The translations under genes and the position numbers were made by a program. From Latrodectus hesperus (lineage: Eukaryota > Arthropoda > Arachnida > Araneae > Theridiidae), in the NCBI GenBank assembly GCA_037975125.1, contig CM075862.1:57645279-57709278 (forward strand): a DNA stretch of 64,000 nt, given 5' to 3'. Positions 14,702 through 29,078 of the stretch are shown in pieces; position 1 is the stretch's first letter; every line of letters begins with the position of its first letter. Under the pieces are notes generated by a model, which saw nothing but the letters and a program-made list of their open reading frames with translations, had not been told where the DNA came from and ran no database searches.

Positions 14702-17700
14702 TTGGAATTTAATGAAATGTGTTGATAACATTATTATCACATAGCTTAAATGATTACTGAGAGTAATATTACGCCCTTTTTGCATATTATGGATGTTAAT
14801 TTATGGTGAAATGAAGAAATGAATTAAACTTAAATTAGTTTAGAAATATTTTAAGTTCAACCATTTTAAAAGATTATTGTAAATTTGACATGATAAAGAC
14901 GCATATTTACTTAATATTAAATATTATACTTAAGAAATTCCAATTTAAATACATATTTAATGGTTCCTTTTTAAATTATGCATATAAAAAGGAAAAAAAT
15001 CACCTGTTTTCGAATAATAAATTAATTAAATCTTTATTGATAATTAAATTTTCACTTCTAATTAAAGCCACAAATACTCATATATTGAGATTAGTTTAGC
15101 TTTTCTAATCCCTATTAAAATAAAATTAATATTCTATTTCGAAATCTTTTTAGAGGGAAGTAACAAGTTTTATATCTCTGAAAATTTATTATTCAGATTA
15201 TATAAACATTCATATTATATTATATATCACGATTTTTCCTCCTTCACTTATCAATTAATATATTTTCATGATGATCATATTTTCATATGCCACTATTCAC
15301 AGCGATGAGAATAATCTCCTTAAAAATAGAATATGATGGTAACAGTTTCTGTTAGATAAGAGTATTTTAATGCAACATTTAATTTTATTTAAAGTTTTTT
15401 ATAAAGTTTGTTTCTTTTTTTAATTACTAAAACTTTACACGTAAAGTTCTTAAACTTGTTTCTGATTTTTGCTTGCTTTCGAAACCTTTGTTTCCATAGT
15501 TAAACTTATTCATTAAGTATATATCAATTAATATAAAAATGTAGATTTTCAAACCAACTTTTTGTCTTTTTAATAAAATACTTATAACTTTTAAGAAAAT
15601 TATTATTAAAGAAATAAAGTTCTTTAACAAATTCTATTTCGTCATAAAAAAGATAGAGTTAAGCATACAAAAGAAAATTACAGTGACTCTAACTTTTAAG
15701 GCTGGTATGAGAAAATGTTCCCTCATCAGCACCCTTGGATTTTGTGTTAAGTCACGATGCTTAAGAATGCACTAACCAGTAAAATGCATAACTACTTTCT
15801 ATCTTTAAAAAGAAAATAGCAAGGATTACCATTCATTTCTTCAAAAACTTCAAGGTTAAATGACAAAAAGATGTAAAAATTTTTTTGATTAACAGCAACT
15901 TCGATAGAATCCTAGAAAATTTTCTTGCTTGAGAAATTTTCTTATTAAATAGAGACATTAGATGTAAATTAAAATGTATTAATATAAGTCTGGTAATAAA
16001 TTTAAAAACTGGTTAATCAAAATTATAGCTTTTTTATTTCTTTTAGTTAGGTGACTGGTTCAGTAGTTATTTAAAATTAAGAAACATTAATCTCGTTAGC
16101 AATTTTTTTAAAGTAATTTTTAATGTATATTTATTGCATGAGTAATGTAAAATTTTAAATGGTAATAAAAATTTTTTATTAAAAAATTGACATTCAGAAT
16201 TTTTAAAATTTTACAGTGTTATGAGCTTAAAAAAGCATTTAAAAGTGTGTGAAACAAAAATTTCTTTTTTGACTAAAACATTGTTTTTATTTATTAGGTG
16301 TATTAAAGAGAAATATAGTGTAATAATTTTTTGTTGCAATAATCATACATTTTTTGTTTATTAATCTCTTCAATCTATAAATTATATACTTTGCTTAGTT
16401 TGTTTTACTTTAATACTTATTTAATTTTGTACATTTTAGAAAAAGTAAATATTAACATTTTTTATCTAAATTTAATAACTATGAAACTAATTAAAATTTA
16501 TAAATATCATTTGGAAAATAAAAATATATTTATTTTCCTTAAGCATTTTTAAGTATCGGAATTATAAAAAGCAGTATTGAAAACATTATGATGGTCTTTA
16601 ATTAATTTCATCAAAGGTACAATTTTAAATGGCATGTTTTCAAAATTAATTACCTTTCGTAAGTTTCAGGGATTACACACATAATTTAATTTATATGAAA
16701 ATTTATACAGCATTACTTAATAAACACCTAATTATATATTGATTATGGATATCTGTATTTACAGTCACTCTTAATTAAACCCTATGTTATTTATAAAGCA
16801 TTTAGTATTTAATTGTTATATCTTAAATTTATTCGTAAAATAAGGACCTACTCAATATGATTACACTATAAAAAGGCTACAAAAAACGTAACAGAATATA
16901 TATGAAATAGTGGACTAAAACAGTGTTTAATTTTGGTATTTCTAAAATATGTGAGCATTATATATCAAAATATATAAGCAATATGTTGAATATGCATGTT
17001 GGAAAAACAAAACTATAAATAAAATTAACTTTGCATTTTTTTTGAAATATGACATACTTTAAAGTCATTATTTTTTTACTTTGAAATTTTGTTTATATGT
17101 TGCTATACAAAAATATTAATTTTATATCAATTTTCTTGTTCATCAAGTAATTGTTGCATGGTTATTGATGTCTAACTTTTATAATATCTAATTCAAAGGC
17201 TGGATAATAATAATTCTTATTCAAGAAAAACATGTGATTATGCGAAATGTAATAAAATTTGAATGTATAGGATATCCTTCAAAGATGATTTTGTGAAGAT
17301 GATTTTATTACCATTATCTTTAATTGCAGTCATGATAAAATTTTACAAAGCAAATTATACAAAACATGGCATAAATTCAAAGACAATGATTTTGTTAAAA
17401 CGAATTAAAAACTTTTAACTTCCGAATAAGAGATAAAGTTTGATTATAAAGCTATTATTGACAGAAACAAGAGCACGAAAGAAAAGAAAAAAATCTGATT
17501 TCTCTAATCACTAGCCTCTTTACGATCAAAGGGTACATTTCCCCTTTTATTTTCTTCTTTCCCCCACAAAAGTCTGCTTTACGAAGTCGTAAAAGAGAAA
17601 GGCCCGTATTAAGTAGAGCACGAGTGATTAGAAGAAAGGATATTGGGTTACCTCAAAGTAAGTGAACAAGGCCAAGAGAATAAAGTGGACGATAAATGCG

Positions 17701-20700
17701 TGCGGAAATTACTAAGATATACCGCATGTCATCCGATTTAAAAATGAAATTTGCATTCTTTCATTTTTAATAACCCCACATCCAAAACAGTGTTTTTAGA
17801 ATGCATCGTTAAACTTTGTTGACTTATTTATTACTCTTATGAATACCTTGATAAGCAGTTAAGCTATTCAATAAAAATTGTCACATGCAAAAAATATGGA
17901 GATATTTAATTGAATTATCTTAATAACTTGATTTTAAAATACTGATCCATCTATGTATACCACAATTGTTAGGTCTATTTTGTGTACTATTATATAAGAT
18001 TATTTCAAATGTAATTTGAAATACAGAACATCATTTTAAATATAATATTCTGAATTTAATATTTGGATAACAAATTTAGGTATTCTTGTTCGAAAAGTTT
18101 GGGATCCTGCTGAAGTAAAATTTTATCCACACTAAATGTGTTTTCCAGCAAATTATAAATTATGTATAATACTTATCTATATTAAAACTTTCAGTTTATA
18201 AGGAGCATGCTCATGTGAAAAAATGATCAAAGTGGAAAAAAGGAATCAATATGATACAATTTTTTTTATATTATATAAAATATCCTTTCGGATATCTGAA
18301 GCTCCTACTAAATTCTGCAGACTAATATCCTCATCACAAGTAAGCAACGAATGTATTTTCCTTGTATCTCCAGTTTTTAACCCTAAAGGCTCTTCATTGC
18401 AAATTATCGCTTAAATGATTTCATGTTTTTATTTTAGTTGATATTTGTCGGTTTACATTATTTTATTTAAAACAGCATAAATATATCCGTAAATGTTGGG
18501 ATATATCAGGAAATTTTCCTTTACTTTTCAATGTAAACTGTCCATCAATCATCTTATATTAAAACTGTAAAACCAAAAACTAAACTTATGTTTTGAAATA
18601 ATTTCCTAAATTAAACATCAATGAAAAACTCAGTTATTAAAATAATAGTTATTAGATATTTCACTGACAGCGAAATATAATTGTTACAATAAGCGTATTT
18701 ATTATCACATACAAACTTCACTCATACACATGCATTCACACATACAAATAAACGTAAACGTATCATTTGTGTGTGTGAATTCGTGTATAATATAACGCTT
18801 TCATGCTGTGTATAAAATGTATTTTAAGGAAACTTAAAATTAAGCATGTGAATATGATTTTTTTGTGAAAATCATATTTACATGGCTTATTGATAAGTAT
18901 AAGGAGAAAATACTTTTTCCAAATTACTAGCTCAGAATTGTAGTGAATATCTTTGCTGCATTTTACATTTTAAAGAATATTCTCAAATGAATGTCCTGTC
19001 ATTTAAACTCTATATCTTCAATTTAAAAGTAGAAATAAAATGCATTTCTAAAAATATCTTTTCATTTCGTATTTGCACACACACAGATTTTACATATATT
19101 GTAAAATAAATATTAAGGTAATTATTTATTTCAACATATTTTCCAGTTTTAACTTCAGCACTCTTAAAATAAATGGCCGTATATGGATGCAAAACAAATT
19201 AAATGAAACTCAAATTTCACACAAATAGTGTTTGAAATATTTTGAAATTTCTGAAACTGCTTCAATAAAATAATTAATGCACAGTGTTATCTATTATTTT
19301 ATAAAATACGGAACTATTCAATTTTTAATACAAATTAATTTTATAAATGAAATTCGCTGTAACAAAAATTTCAATTATTTTAGTTATATTTTCATTTTTT
19401 AAATCAAGTTATTAATTTTATTAAAAAAAGATAATATAAAATAAAATATTAATTACCAAATTTTTAACGGAAAATTAATTTAGGAATCAAACTGAAAGTC
19501 TATTAAAATCAAATTAGATTATCGAAAAGAATTAATTAAAGTGGAAAATACAATTATGAAGGACATGATGAAACTTATTATATCAGTCAAAGTAGCCCCT
19601 GGATAAATTTTTTACAAATAATTTAAATATTAATTTATTTATGAATTCTCTGTATATTGTCACAGAAGAAGTTTAAAGCAAATGTAATTTTAATTGGGAA
19701 AAATATGCCAGATAATTTATATAAATATTATTACAAATGTTTAAAATTTAACTTCATCATTAATATTTTTACTCACATTTCCATATTATTTTATAACATT
19801 TCAATTTAGCTTAAAAATAGGTTTCTGCATTTGCATAGGGATAGATTATCAAGATTATTACACCACATAATAAAATATCGTGATTTAAATATTATATATT
19901 TAAACATGAAAATGTTTAGAACTATTTGAAATTGGTTATCTCAACAATTTTATTTGTTGATGTATTCTTATTATTTTTAAATGTTTCAAAGAAGTAAATA
20001 GAAAAAAAGTATTATTAAATGATTTTTAATTTTATGTTCTGATTTAATTATATTGGTACAACGGTTTTATATAAAAATGCATATTTCGTACTTAGAATCA
20101 GGAAAAGACCTATAACATCTGTTCATTAAAAATCGTTCCTGTAATTACATATGGTAATTATAGTCTGTAATTCACCTGATTTAAATAATGGAATAGAATA
20201 AGAATATATAATAATGTAATTTAATCATGGATATAAACAATCGATAGTTATATTTCTATGAGCAATACTGGGTTGTAGAATTGACCTTAAAAACAACATT
20301 CATTTTGATTTTATACACATCTTATTTTAGAAAATGCATTCATTTACTTAATATATTCTATTAAACTACATTTCTATATATTTTTATATGATACCAATCA
20401 TTTAATTTTTATCAAGTAAAGGGATGAGTAATTTTTAAGTTTGAAAATATTCAATAGAATAAATTAAAAAGAAAATTCAAATAAATGCATTGAAACTAAA
20501 GAAGCTATTCGTTTATAATATAATGCTACAGTCGAATTATTAATGCAAGAGAGTAGTGAACTCATATGAAAATGCTGCTGGATTCACTTTTAAGTTTCGT
20601 ACAACTTATAATTAAAAAGGGAATATTTTATGCATGAAATATTTATGAACTAAAGTGCATTTTTTAAATTACTAGATAAAAAGAAGATCATAAAATGAAA

Positions 20701-23700
20701 CTTGATTTTTTTTATAATTTTTTTGTGTGTGTAGGAATTTTTAATTTATATTTCTTTCTTATAAATATTTATAAACTCAAGATATATATAAATAATATGA
20801 ATATTCATTTTCAAATGTATTTAAATATCATACCTTATGATAAAACTTATTAATGTGTAGGTAAAAAAATTGGAAAATAATTCAACCTTAAAACAATTAT
20901 AAATATTCCATAGTAAACGGTATATTTTAATGCTTCTATAAGAAAATAAATTTGAAAACAGCAATTTTCATTTATGCTTATTCAAAAATTTTATTTGATT
21001 AGATTTGCTTAAACTAAGGAATACCTTTAGATAATTATGCCAAAGCAACTGCCTAAGCAATTTTTTAACACGGTAGGTGTACTTTTGAATAATGTATTGA
21101 TTATTACAATATCTTTAAATAAATGTAAAACATATCCTTTTAGCAATAATTCTTCACATACTAAATTAATTATAATATGGTGAATCTAAGCAATAGTTGT
21201 TAGTTTATATTTGCTTTCAATAATAAATATGACATAATATAGTAAATAAAAGACCAAATCTACTTTATAATAAATTATTTCAGTTTACTTTTAAAATTTC
21301 GAAAATCTTTACAGCTTTAAAATTGTTTTACAACAATAATATATTATTTTCAAATAATATTGAAGTACAAGTAATAGGAGGAAACCATGACTGCAAAATT
21401 AATTTCGTAAAAATGAAATTTATCTAAATACATTGTTTACCATTCAAAATAAAATTATAAACACACATTTTTCATACCTCACAGTGAAAATTCCAAAATA
21501 AAATTTGATTATCTATTCATTATCAGTAAATATAAATTAATTATTATAAAAATAAGTATTTATCAAAATGTAATGCTTGACTGTCCAGTTTCTAATTCTA
21601 GCTTTTATTTCACTAATAACTGATTATGAATTTGAGTAGAGTTTTATGTTCTCATTAAACAAAATATTTATTGATATAATACATTTGAAATGAATTTTAA
21701 GGCAAATATGCATCATATAAGTATCAAAGTAAATATCAAGGTAAACAATTACAAGCAATAAAATTTATTTTGTTTGCTTATTTTAATTAAAAACTTATAA
21801 TTTTATTTTTGATTTAATGCATATAAATTCTTAAATAAACTACATTTAGATTAAAAATCAATGTCAAATATTATGTACATTGATTTATAAAATAAATTAA
21901 ATTTTATGAAATGATAAATTTTTACTTCATTACTTAAATGATATATAATAGGAAAGAAATATTTCAATAAATAAATTCCCATTTATAAATAAATATTTCA
22001 CGTTTTGCAAAAGTTTAATAATTTTAGTAAACTGAATAGTAAAAATTGTAAAATTTGATTCATTTCTCAGTTAAAAAATAATTATAATTTTTCTCGAAAC
22101 TAATTTACTGAGAAAGGGATTGTGATATAAATCATAAAATTTGCATGTATGTACTGATTTACCCACTATTTAAGATTATTATTTTTATATTAAAGTTTAA
22201 ACATTTCCAGTAAATGTATTCACAAAATGCTTGCAACTTATGTTTTCTTAAAGAGCTTGCCTACTTAGACATGAGCTTTTCATATATAATGGTAAAAAAA
22301 GTAAAGCATTTCTAAATGCATTTGTCATGAATAATTTATGTTTTTAAAAGAAAGAAAAATCTCAACTATAAACACTCAAGGAAAAATAGCAGTCTACACA
22401 CTTCCGTGTTAAGAAGAATATTTTATATGAGTATCAGTAAGAAAACGCAATTTTAAAACTAGCTTTTAAGCGAAGTGTGGTTTCACTGCCGTTTGTCAAT
22501 AAATTTATTTAGAAAAATACATAATATTCTTTCAAGAATTTGTGTGTGTATGCCTAATGTTTTTTAAAGTAAATTAAGGCAAAACAAGATAAGACTTAAG
22601 TAATTAAAAATGAACGAATTAAAAATGTCGGAAAATTTTTACTGTTAAAACTTTATTTCGCCATTCCATCAATTAAAGTTATGTTAAAATTCATTATAAA
22701 TTTTTATTTTTTAAAAAGTAATTTTAACTCTTCTAGTTATAATAAGAGTATTTAATATTTCTAATAAATTTATTAAAAAATTTTAAGATGAAAATGAAAT
22801 GAACCAATTCTTATACATTATGATAAATAAATTGGCTTAATATCGGTGAAAAGTGCCTAAAATCTTTGCTAACATTAATTTTAAAATCATAAATACATTT
22901 GAAGAAATTTAATTAAAATCCTCTAAATGATTTAATTAAATGATTTTTAAAAATTAATGTCAAACACTAATATATTTGTAATGAATATCGCATTAATGCT
23001 TTTTTTAGATTCAAGTGAACCCAGAAAATATTCGCTAAAAGCTTAAAAGTATTTTATGAGTAAATTTTATAAAAAGCGACAAAGCATTGGAAAGCAAATA
23101 TAAAAATTCAATAATTATTTATTTATCAAAATTACTTTTTCTTGCTCACACGTATCATTTTACGCTTTAAAGATTTTTTTTATTGGTTATTTTTAGGTAC
23201 TTTGTTATGGTTTGAAATATACATTCATAAAGATATTTTAAATCATTTTTAGTATATCTGAATACATAATTACATCATACTTTGTGATAGGAAATATAAT
23301 TAAGTTAACTATAACTTCTTGATCATAATTTTTTAACAATATTTGCTTAAAAACCTAAATTTGTTATTCTTGCAAGAGACAATAGGAATAGGATAAAATG
23401 ATTTTAGATAACCTCAAATATATAATAAGGAATATGAATTTAAATAGTTGAACAAAGCAGTTATTTATTTGCTTACCTAAATGAAGCTAATTTAGCAATT
23501 TCCTGCAATTCTGTAATGCAATAAATCATTTGATAATTCAAAATATCTTCTTTTGCGTAAGTAATAAGCAAGAAAAAGGAACTATTTTTGTTAAAAATGT
23601 TTCAGATGGGATCAATAAAGCTAATAGCCGTTGTTTTTTGCTAGTAATAAATGCAAGAAATATCGTTGGTAATGGTGGATAATTGTTGTAAAAGAACATA

Positions 23701-26373
23701 ATAATATATAAAAGTAAATTCAGATGTTAATAATTTTTTAGCTAATATTTTCAAATATTTTATAAATTTTGAAAAGTTTCATACTTTAATAAACTTTATT
23801 ATTCATTAATACTAAAAAATAATATATTTTAAATTTACCAATTAACAAAAATAAGATCAATGCAATAGATAAAAAATTAGCAGTCAATAGGAATTTATGG
23901 TATATAATTATTTATTTGTTTTTCGTAGCGGAAAACTATTTTATAGAATTTTTAGATAATATATTGGAATACTTTACTTACTGCAACTGTGCCACTGACT
24001 TTTTGTGCCAAATATATTTAAAAGAATAAAAATCATTTATACATTTTATGTACATACATATATAGTATAACAATGCATGCATACAGTTAACAATAAATAC
24101 ACGTAACACACACAAACACAAATATTAACTCGTTTTATTGTTCAGTAATGATATTAGAAATCCATATAGACTAAACTTCAAATTTAATCTCAAATTCATT
24201 TTGAAAAGTTTTGAAATAATCCTCAATGGACCTTGACAAATGTAGTGATAATTTGACTGAATAAAACTGAAATTGTTTGATATTTTCATGAATTCTGTAA
24301 ATTAGAGATAATATAAATATATCTCTTTACACATATAGGAGCATCTATTAATATTGCTAAAAAGTGATTCGATACTAGAATCTTTAGGGAAATAGCTTCA
24401 CTCTTATGATTGTAACACAGCGTATTGTCTTTTCACAAGGATAACATGATTATTAGAATCTCTAACTTTTCATTTTATAATTGATTATATTGCATATAAT
24501 AAACAATTTTATAAGAAACATATTTTACAAAAAACAATTATTAAAAATATGAAATATAAGTTAACTAACTGTATTAAAAATATGATACATCAGTAATATT
24601 ACTTCTGTGCTTTACAAAGTTATAATAGTATATGGTACATGATTAGATAAGGATATTGTATCTGATTTTATACTATTGTACACTATATTCGCTTAGATAA
24701 TTAATTGCAAAATTAAGCAAATGTAGGCTAAAAATTTTCATAAATATATACTTTTTAATTAAAATTAAAATTGGCAGATTTTATATAACTAATATGAATT
24801 AAACGTAAATCAACAAAAATTTACGCAATTTAAATTTTTTTATTTTTTATAATATTTTGATTTATTACTTTTACGAGCAAACATTATATGATTTTTATAT
24901 TGCTAAAATACAAATAACTGAAATGAAGTTCAACTAATTAGTAATTAAATTCATTTGCTCTCTGAGATGCAAATTTTTAACTATTAATATTACTAGTACT
25001 TTTTTAACTCTTTTACTAGTAAACATTATTAAGTTCTAGTCATACTTTAAAATAATAATATATATTGGCTTGGAAACAATTAGCTTAAAGAGATTTCAAC
25101 TTTAATTAGAAAATGTAAAATGCTGTGCTTGTGTTGCAAGTTAATAATGCATTAATGATGCCTCATTTCGTATGATTTTTATTAATTAATATAATAGCTA
25201 TCACTAATGTCACTACAGGAAACAGGATAACAATATACATTTGTTAAAACGGCTGTTATAAAATTAGACTTCAAATTTAAAATATAACTCTTACTTTTAC
25301 ACATATTTAAGAAAATAACGTTTTATAAAAATAAGTCTTAAATTAAAGAATGAAGTATTTTTTTCGTGTAAAGTATATTTAAACTGAAATCAATTTCGCA
25401 CAAATATTTGAGTGATATATTTTTTTTTTAAAAAAAAGAAGTACATTCCAAGGACTCTTCTTTTTCATGATGCATCGAAAATGTAAATATGCATAGTTAA
25501 ATTTAGATAAAATCGTATTACTTATAAAACAAATTAATTTAACTTTAAAAAGTATAATAATAAATTTTTCATAAGAATTTTTATATTGATTTCTTACTTA
25601 TAAGAAGAACACTTAAGAATTTTATAATTCAATCAATTGTATAATTTAAATAAAAAGAGCAAAGTTATAAAAGCTCTTTTAAAAATTTTACAACGTGAAA
25701 CTGTATTATAACCTTTAACATATGATAATCAATAAACTAAAATGATTAAAAAGAAACGTCTTCAGCGTTACAGTACTCAACAGTGTAGAATGGTAACATG
25801 TTTCAAAGTTGTAAAACGTTATTCCTTATTCCTTCTTATTTTGCATATTAGTGGAACATTAAAAATATTTTATACTGCATAGGCGTATAAATTGAGTAGA
25901 AACTAGGTAAGAACTAAACAAAAAAATGGGTATACTTCGTAAGTTTTTAAGCTGAGGAAACGTTTTTAATGTCAACTATAAACATTGTTGTCATTTCGGT
26001 GTTGTATTTTGAATAATTTATAGGTAATTTACATATTTTATGTTTAGAAAATACCCATTGACGGTCCAATATAACTTTTAGGAAGCCTGTTACTATTCAA
26101 TATTTTTGGAAAACAATACGTTGAGCATATTTTTAAATAAGCAAATAACAATTAAAAAATTAACGTTGAACTTGATGATTAAGTTAATGTGCCTCACTAA
26201 TATGCATATATATTTCAGAAATTTAAAATTCAATTTTTACCCAAAACAAATATATTTTATTACTTTTTTCTTACCTTTAACACAGAATATGTATTATGTC
26301 TCTCCAAATAACATCTATATAAAGAGTTAAATCGTAAATAAGTAACATAAAATATAAGAAGTTATTTTATACA
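14702..26373. other. Long AT-rich gene-free stretch
   Basis: Nearly 12 kb with no recognisable gene or intact element. Reading frames are short and stop-rich. A less AT-rich patch at 17470-17720 contains an imperfect foldback (TCTAATCACT at 17503 against AGTGATTAGA at 17623, with an inner CTCTTTACGA/TCGTAAAAGAG pair). This may be a decayed miniature element. Confidence 0.55.
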
Positions 26374-26582
26374 ATGTCCGGCTGCGATTAGGATATAATT
26401 ATTCCACTCTACAAGGAGTGAATGTGATGGCATAGTATACGGGGGCAACCATTAGGTGTACAATGTGAGGGAGTAACACACAGGTAGAGAGAAAGGAATA
26501 TCATTGCCCACACCAGGTTTCATACACGGGACCTACTGCTCCGAAGTTAGGGACGCTAAGCACTTCGCCATCGGTCGGCTAA
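26374..26582 (-). mobile_element. tRNA-derived SINE, diverged
   Basis: The minus strand begins with a tRNA-like head at about 26510-26582: GCCGACCGATGGCGAAGTGC, then GTCCCTAACTTCGGAGCAGT and a degenerate B-box region (GGTCCCGTGTATGAAACC). An unrelated tail of about 130 bp follows. This is typical SINE architecture. The B box is mutated, so Pol III activity is doubtful. Clear target duplications are not visible. Confidence 0.6.
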
Positions 26583-27042
26583 TTTAAGTAGATATTAGCC
26601 TATTGATATTTAGATCAAGTGTAAAAATTTTCAAACTTTTTCAGTCCCTTATTTTGCTAAATAACATAAATTGACTTTGTTTTTATAATAATTACGTAGG
26701 GACTTCTGTCTTCTTCTTGCAGAGTATGATTTTTTTTTCCATTTTAAATATGGTTGGTTTGGATAGAAATAAATTTTTGAGAGCCTAACAGAACTTATAT
26801 TTATGTTAGAATATTTTTCCTTATTAATTTTTTTTGAAAAGTACAGAAATATCTATTGTTTTGTAAACCAAATTCAAGATAAAAACGTGGGTGCAATGAA
26901 AGTGATCACAGAAATTAAAGCTCTTTATCTTGAGTTATTTCTGCTGTATTTAAGTGTGTGTGTATGTGTGAGTGTGTGTGACAAATGTCATTTTAAAAAT
27001 GAGTTTTCGATGCACAAGCGAAATACATAAGTTTATAGCATT

Positions 27043-27045
<3 letters not shown>
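26583..27045. other. AT-rich stretch between SINE and PLE
   Basis: No gene is seen. A short GTGTGT-rich run is present near 26954-26980. Confidence 0.6.

Positions 27046-27138
<93 letters not shown>
27046..27138. repeat. (TA)n array before the PLE
   Basis: About 93 bp of TA repeats, 24 bp before the left direct repeat of the PLE. The right direct repeat is likewise preceded by a (TA)n array (30492-30605). Confidence 0.97.
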
Positions 27139-27139
<1 letters not shown>

Positions 27140-27161
27140 TATTTCTTACAATCTCATTTGT

Positions 27162-27311
27162 GAGAAAAAACATATTTATTGGCATGCTTTTGAACTTCCA
27201 AACGGAAGAAGTGATAACGATTTACAGTTTGTCCTCGTTTCCTTAAAAATTTATTAGCTTTTGTATTTTTTCCAAATTTATGTGTATGTTTAATAATGTT
27301 GTACTAGCTTT
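27162..27311 (+). repeat. Left terminal direct repeat of the PLE
   Basis: It matches 30605-30756 with roughly a dozen differences by eye. It contains a small hairpin CTTCCAAACGGAAG. Both copies share TTATTGGCATGC near their start and TTTGTCCTCG in the middle. Confidence 0.88.
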
Positions 27312-29073
27312 TAAATAATTCCGATTTTTATTTGGATAATATTTATAATTTGGAATCTTCCTTCTCAAGTACTTATAATTGGCTACCTTGTAAAGTATTT
27401 ATAATGAAACTGACTGATAGTGATTGTAAATTTTTGTATTCGTGTATAAGCCATACAAATTTCCACAACCAGCATTTTAAGATTTTATTTTATGACCTAT
27501 TTAAATACAGATATAATAAAATTAAAATTAAGAAAAATATTAGATTACATTACTTCACTATTAAATTTCAACATCCAAAGTTTGATAATATTAAATTAAA
27601 CAGTTTTGTTAATGATTTGTATAATTTTTCCCATAGAAGATGTTATTGTAAAACTTGCTTTTTCTTATGATATTCCTTTTGGACATAAAGTCTTTAACTA
27701 TAATCAATTTTGCAAAAATATCTCCTCATCTAGAAAACTATCTAAATGTATTTGTCACAGTAATGAACTAAAAAATTTTATTAATACTGATTTCGGTCAT
27801 ATTATTACAGGTGATTTAAACATTGTCAATGACTCTAAATTAAAAGAAATATTAAGTAAAGGGACTAAATATAGACCAGTTTTTCAACTAAATAGATTTA
27901 AAATAATTAAAGTAATTTTGCATAATATTGATTCATTTATCTTTAAAATTTCAAATTTTATAAATAATGTACCTATTGAATTTTTTACAGTCTGGAAATC
28001 TAAACTTTTTAATAAAATTAAGGACTTTATTTTTGTGAATAATTTAACATTTCTTGGTATTAAGTTCGGTACATTAAAACCAGCCATTAATAATCTTAAT
28101 GATAACTTTACGCCAGTAGATAAAGCCTCTAATAACTACGCATTTTTTGTAAGACAATTTATTTAGATTTAATTGATAATGCGACATTAAATTCCAGCAC
28201 ATATAAACGTTTAAACTCCACAGTTAATATCATTAATAAAAAATCCTTGGGCTTTATAAAATTTTAAATATTAGCAACTATAAATTAGAGTTTCCCTATT
28301 TAACAGTCATTCCTAAATTTCACAAAATTCCTATAAAGTTTAGATTTATCACCTGTGGTAATAAACCACAGACACACACACATACATGAATAAACCTGGA
28401 ATTACTTTTGCTAAATTTCTTAATATTATGTTAGACAATATTGTTAAATCAGCAGCCACTTGGATCATTAATAATAATAAACCTATTTTGGATTTTTTTT
28501 CAAAAAATTATATTTATTGTATTAATTCTTTTGACTTTAAAGACTAGTATTCCCATTGATAAATTAAACGATGTACTACACCCTTATTATCAGGACGATA
28601 GAAACTTATTAAATATTAATTTTGATTACTGGAAAAATTTTAGTTAAAATGTGTATTTACAATAATTTTATATTTAACGGTGAAAATATTTTTATTCAAA
28701 ATTGTGGAATTCCACAGTTATCCAACTTTTCCAGCACACTAGAAAATTTATTTCTACATTATTTTGAACAAAACAATCAATATCAAACAATCAATCTTTT
28801 ATCAATATCCTTTTGCTTTTCGATACATAGATAATTTCATTATTTTCAATAATTTAAAATTTGAAGATTTTTCTAAAACTATTTACCCTGAAGAACTTTC
28901 TCTAATTAAAACTAATTTATGTGAAACTAAAACAGGATTTCTGGATTTATTTATCACTATTGATAATTCCACTACATATGTAGACGTTTTCGACAAAACT
29001 AATCAGTTTAATTTTCTTGTTAATAAGTTAATTTCCTGGAACTCCAAAATTTCTTTAAGAATATACAGAAATG

Positions 29074-29078
29074 TTATA
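29074..29078. repeat. Target-site duplication TTATA (left)
   Basis: TTATA directly precedes the left inverted repeat and recurs at 29567-29571 directly after the right one. Removing one copy plus the insert restores continuity with the related PLE copy near 10220-10260. Confidence 0.8.

Noticed and set aside
18223..18414. A short plus-strand open frame of 63 codons
   Set aside because: It has no motif, ordinary AT-rich composition, and a length expected by chance.
27884..28087. A minus-strand open frame of 67 codons
   Set aside because: It is antisense to the PLE reverse transcriptase frame, which carries recognisable motifs.
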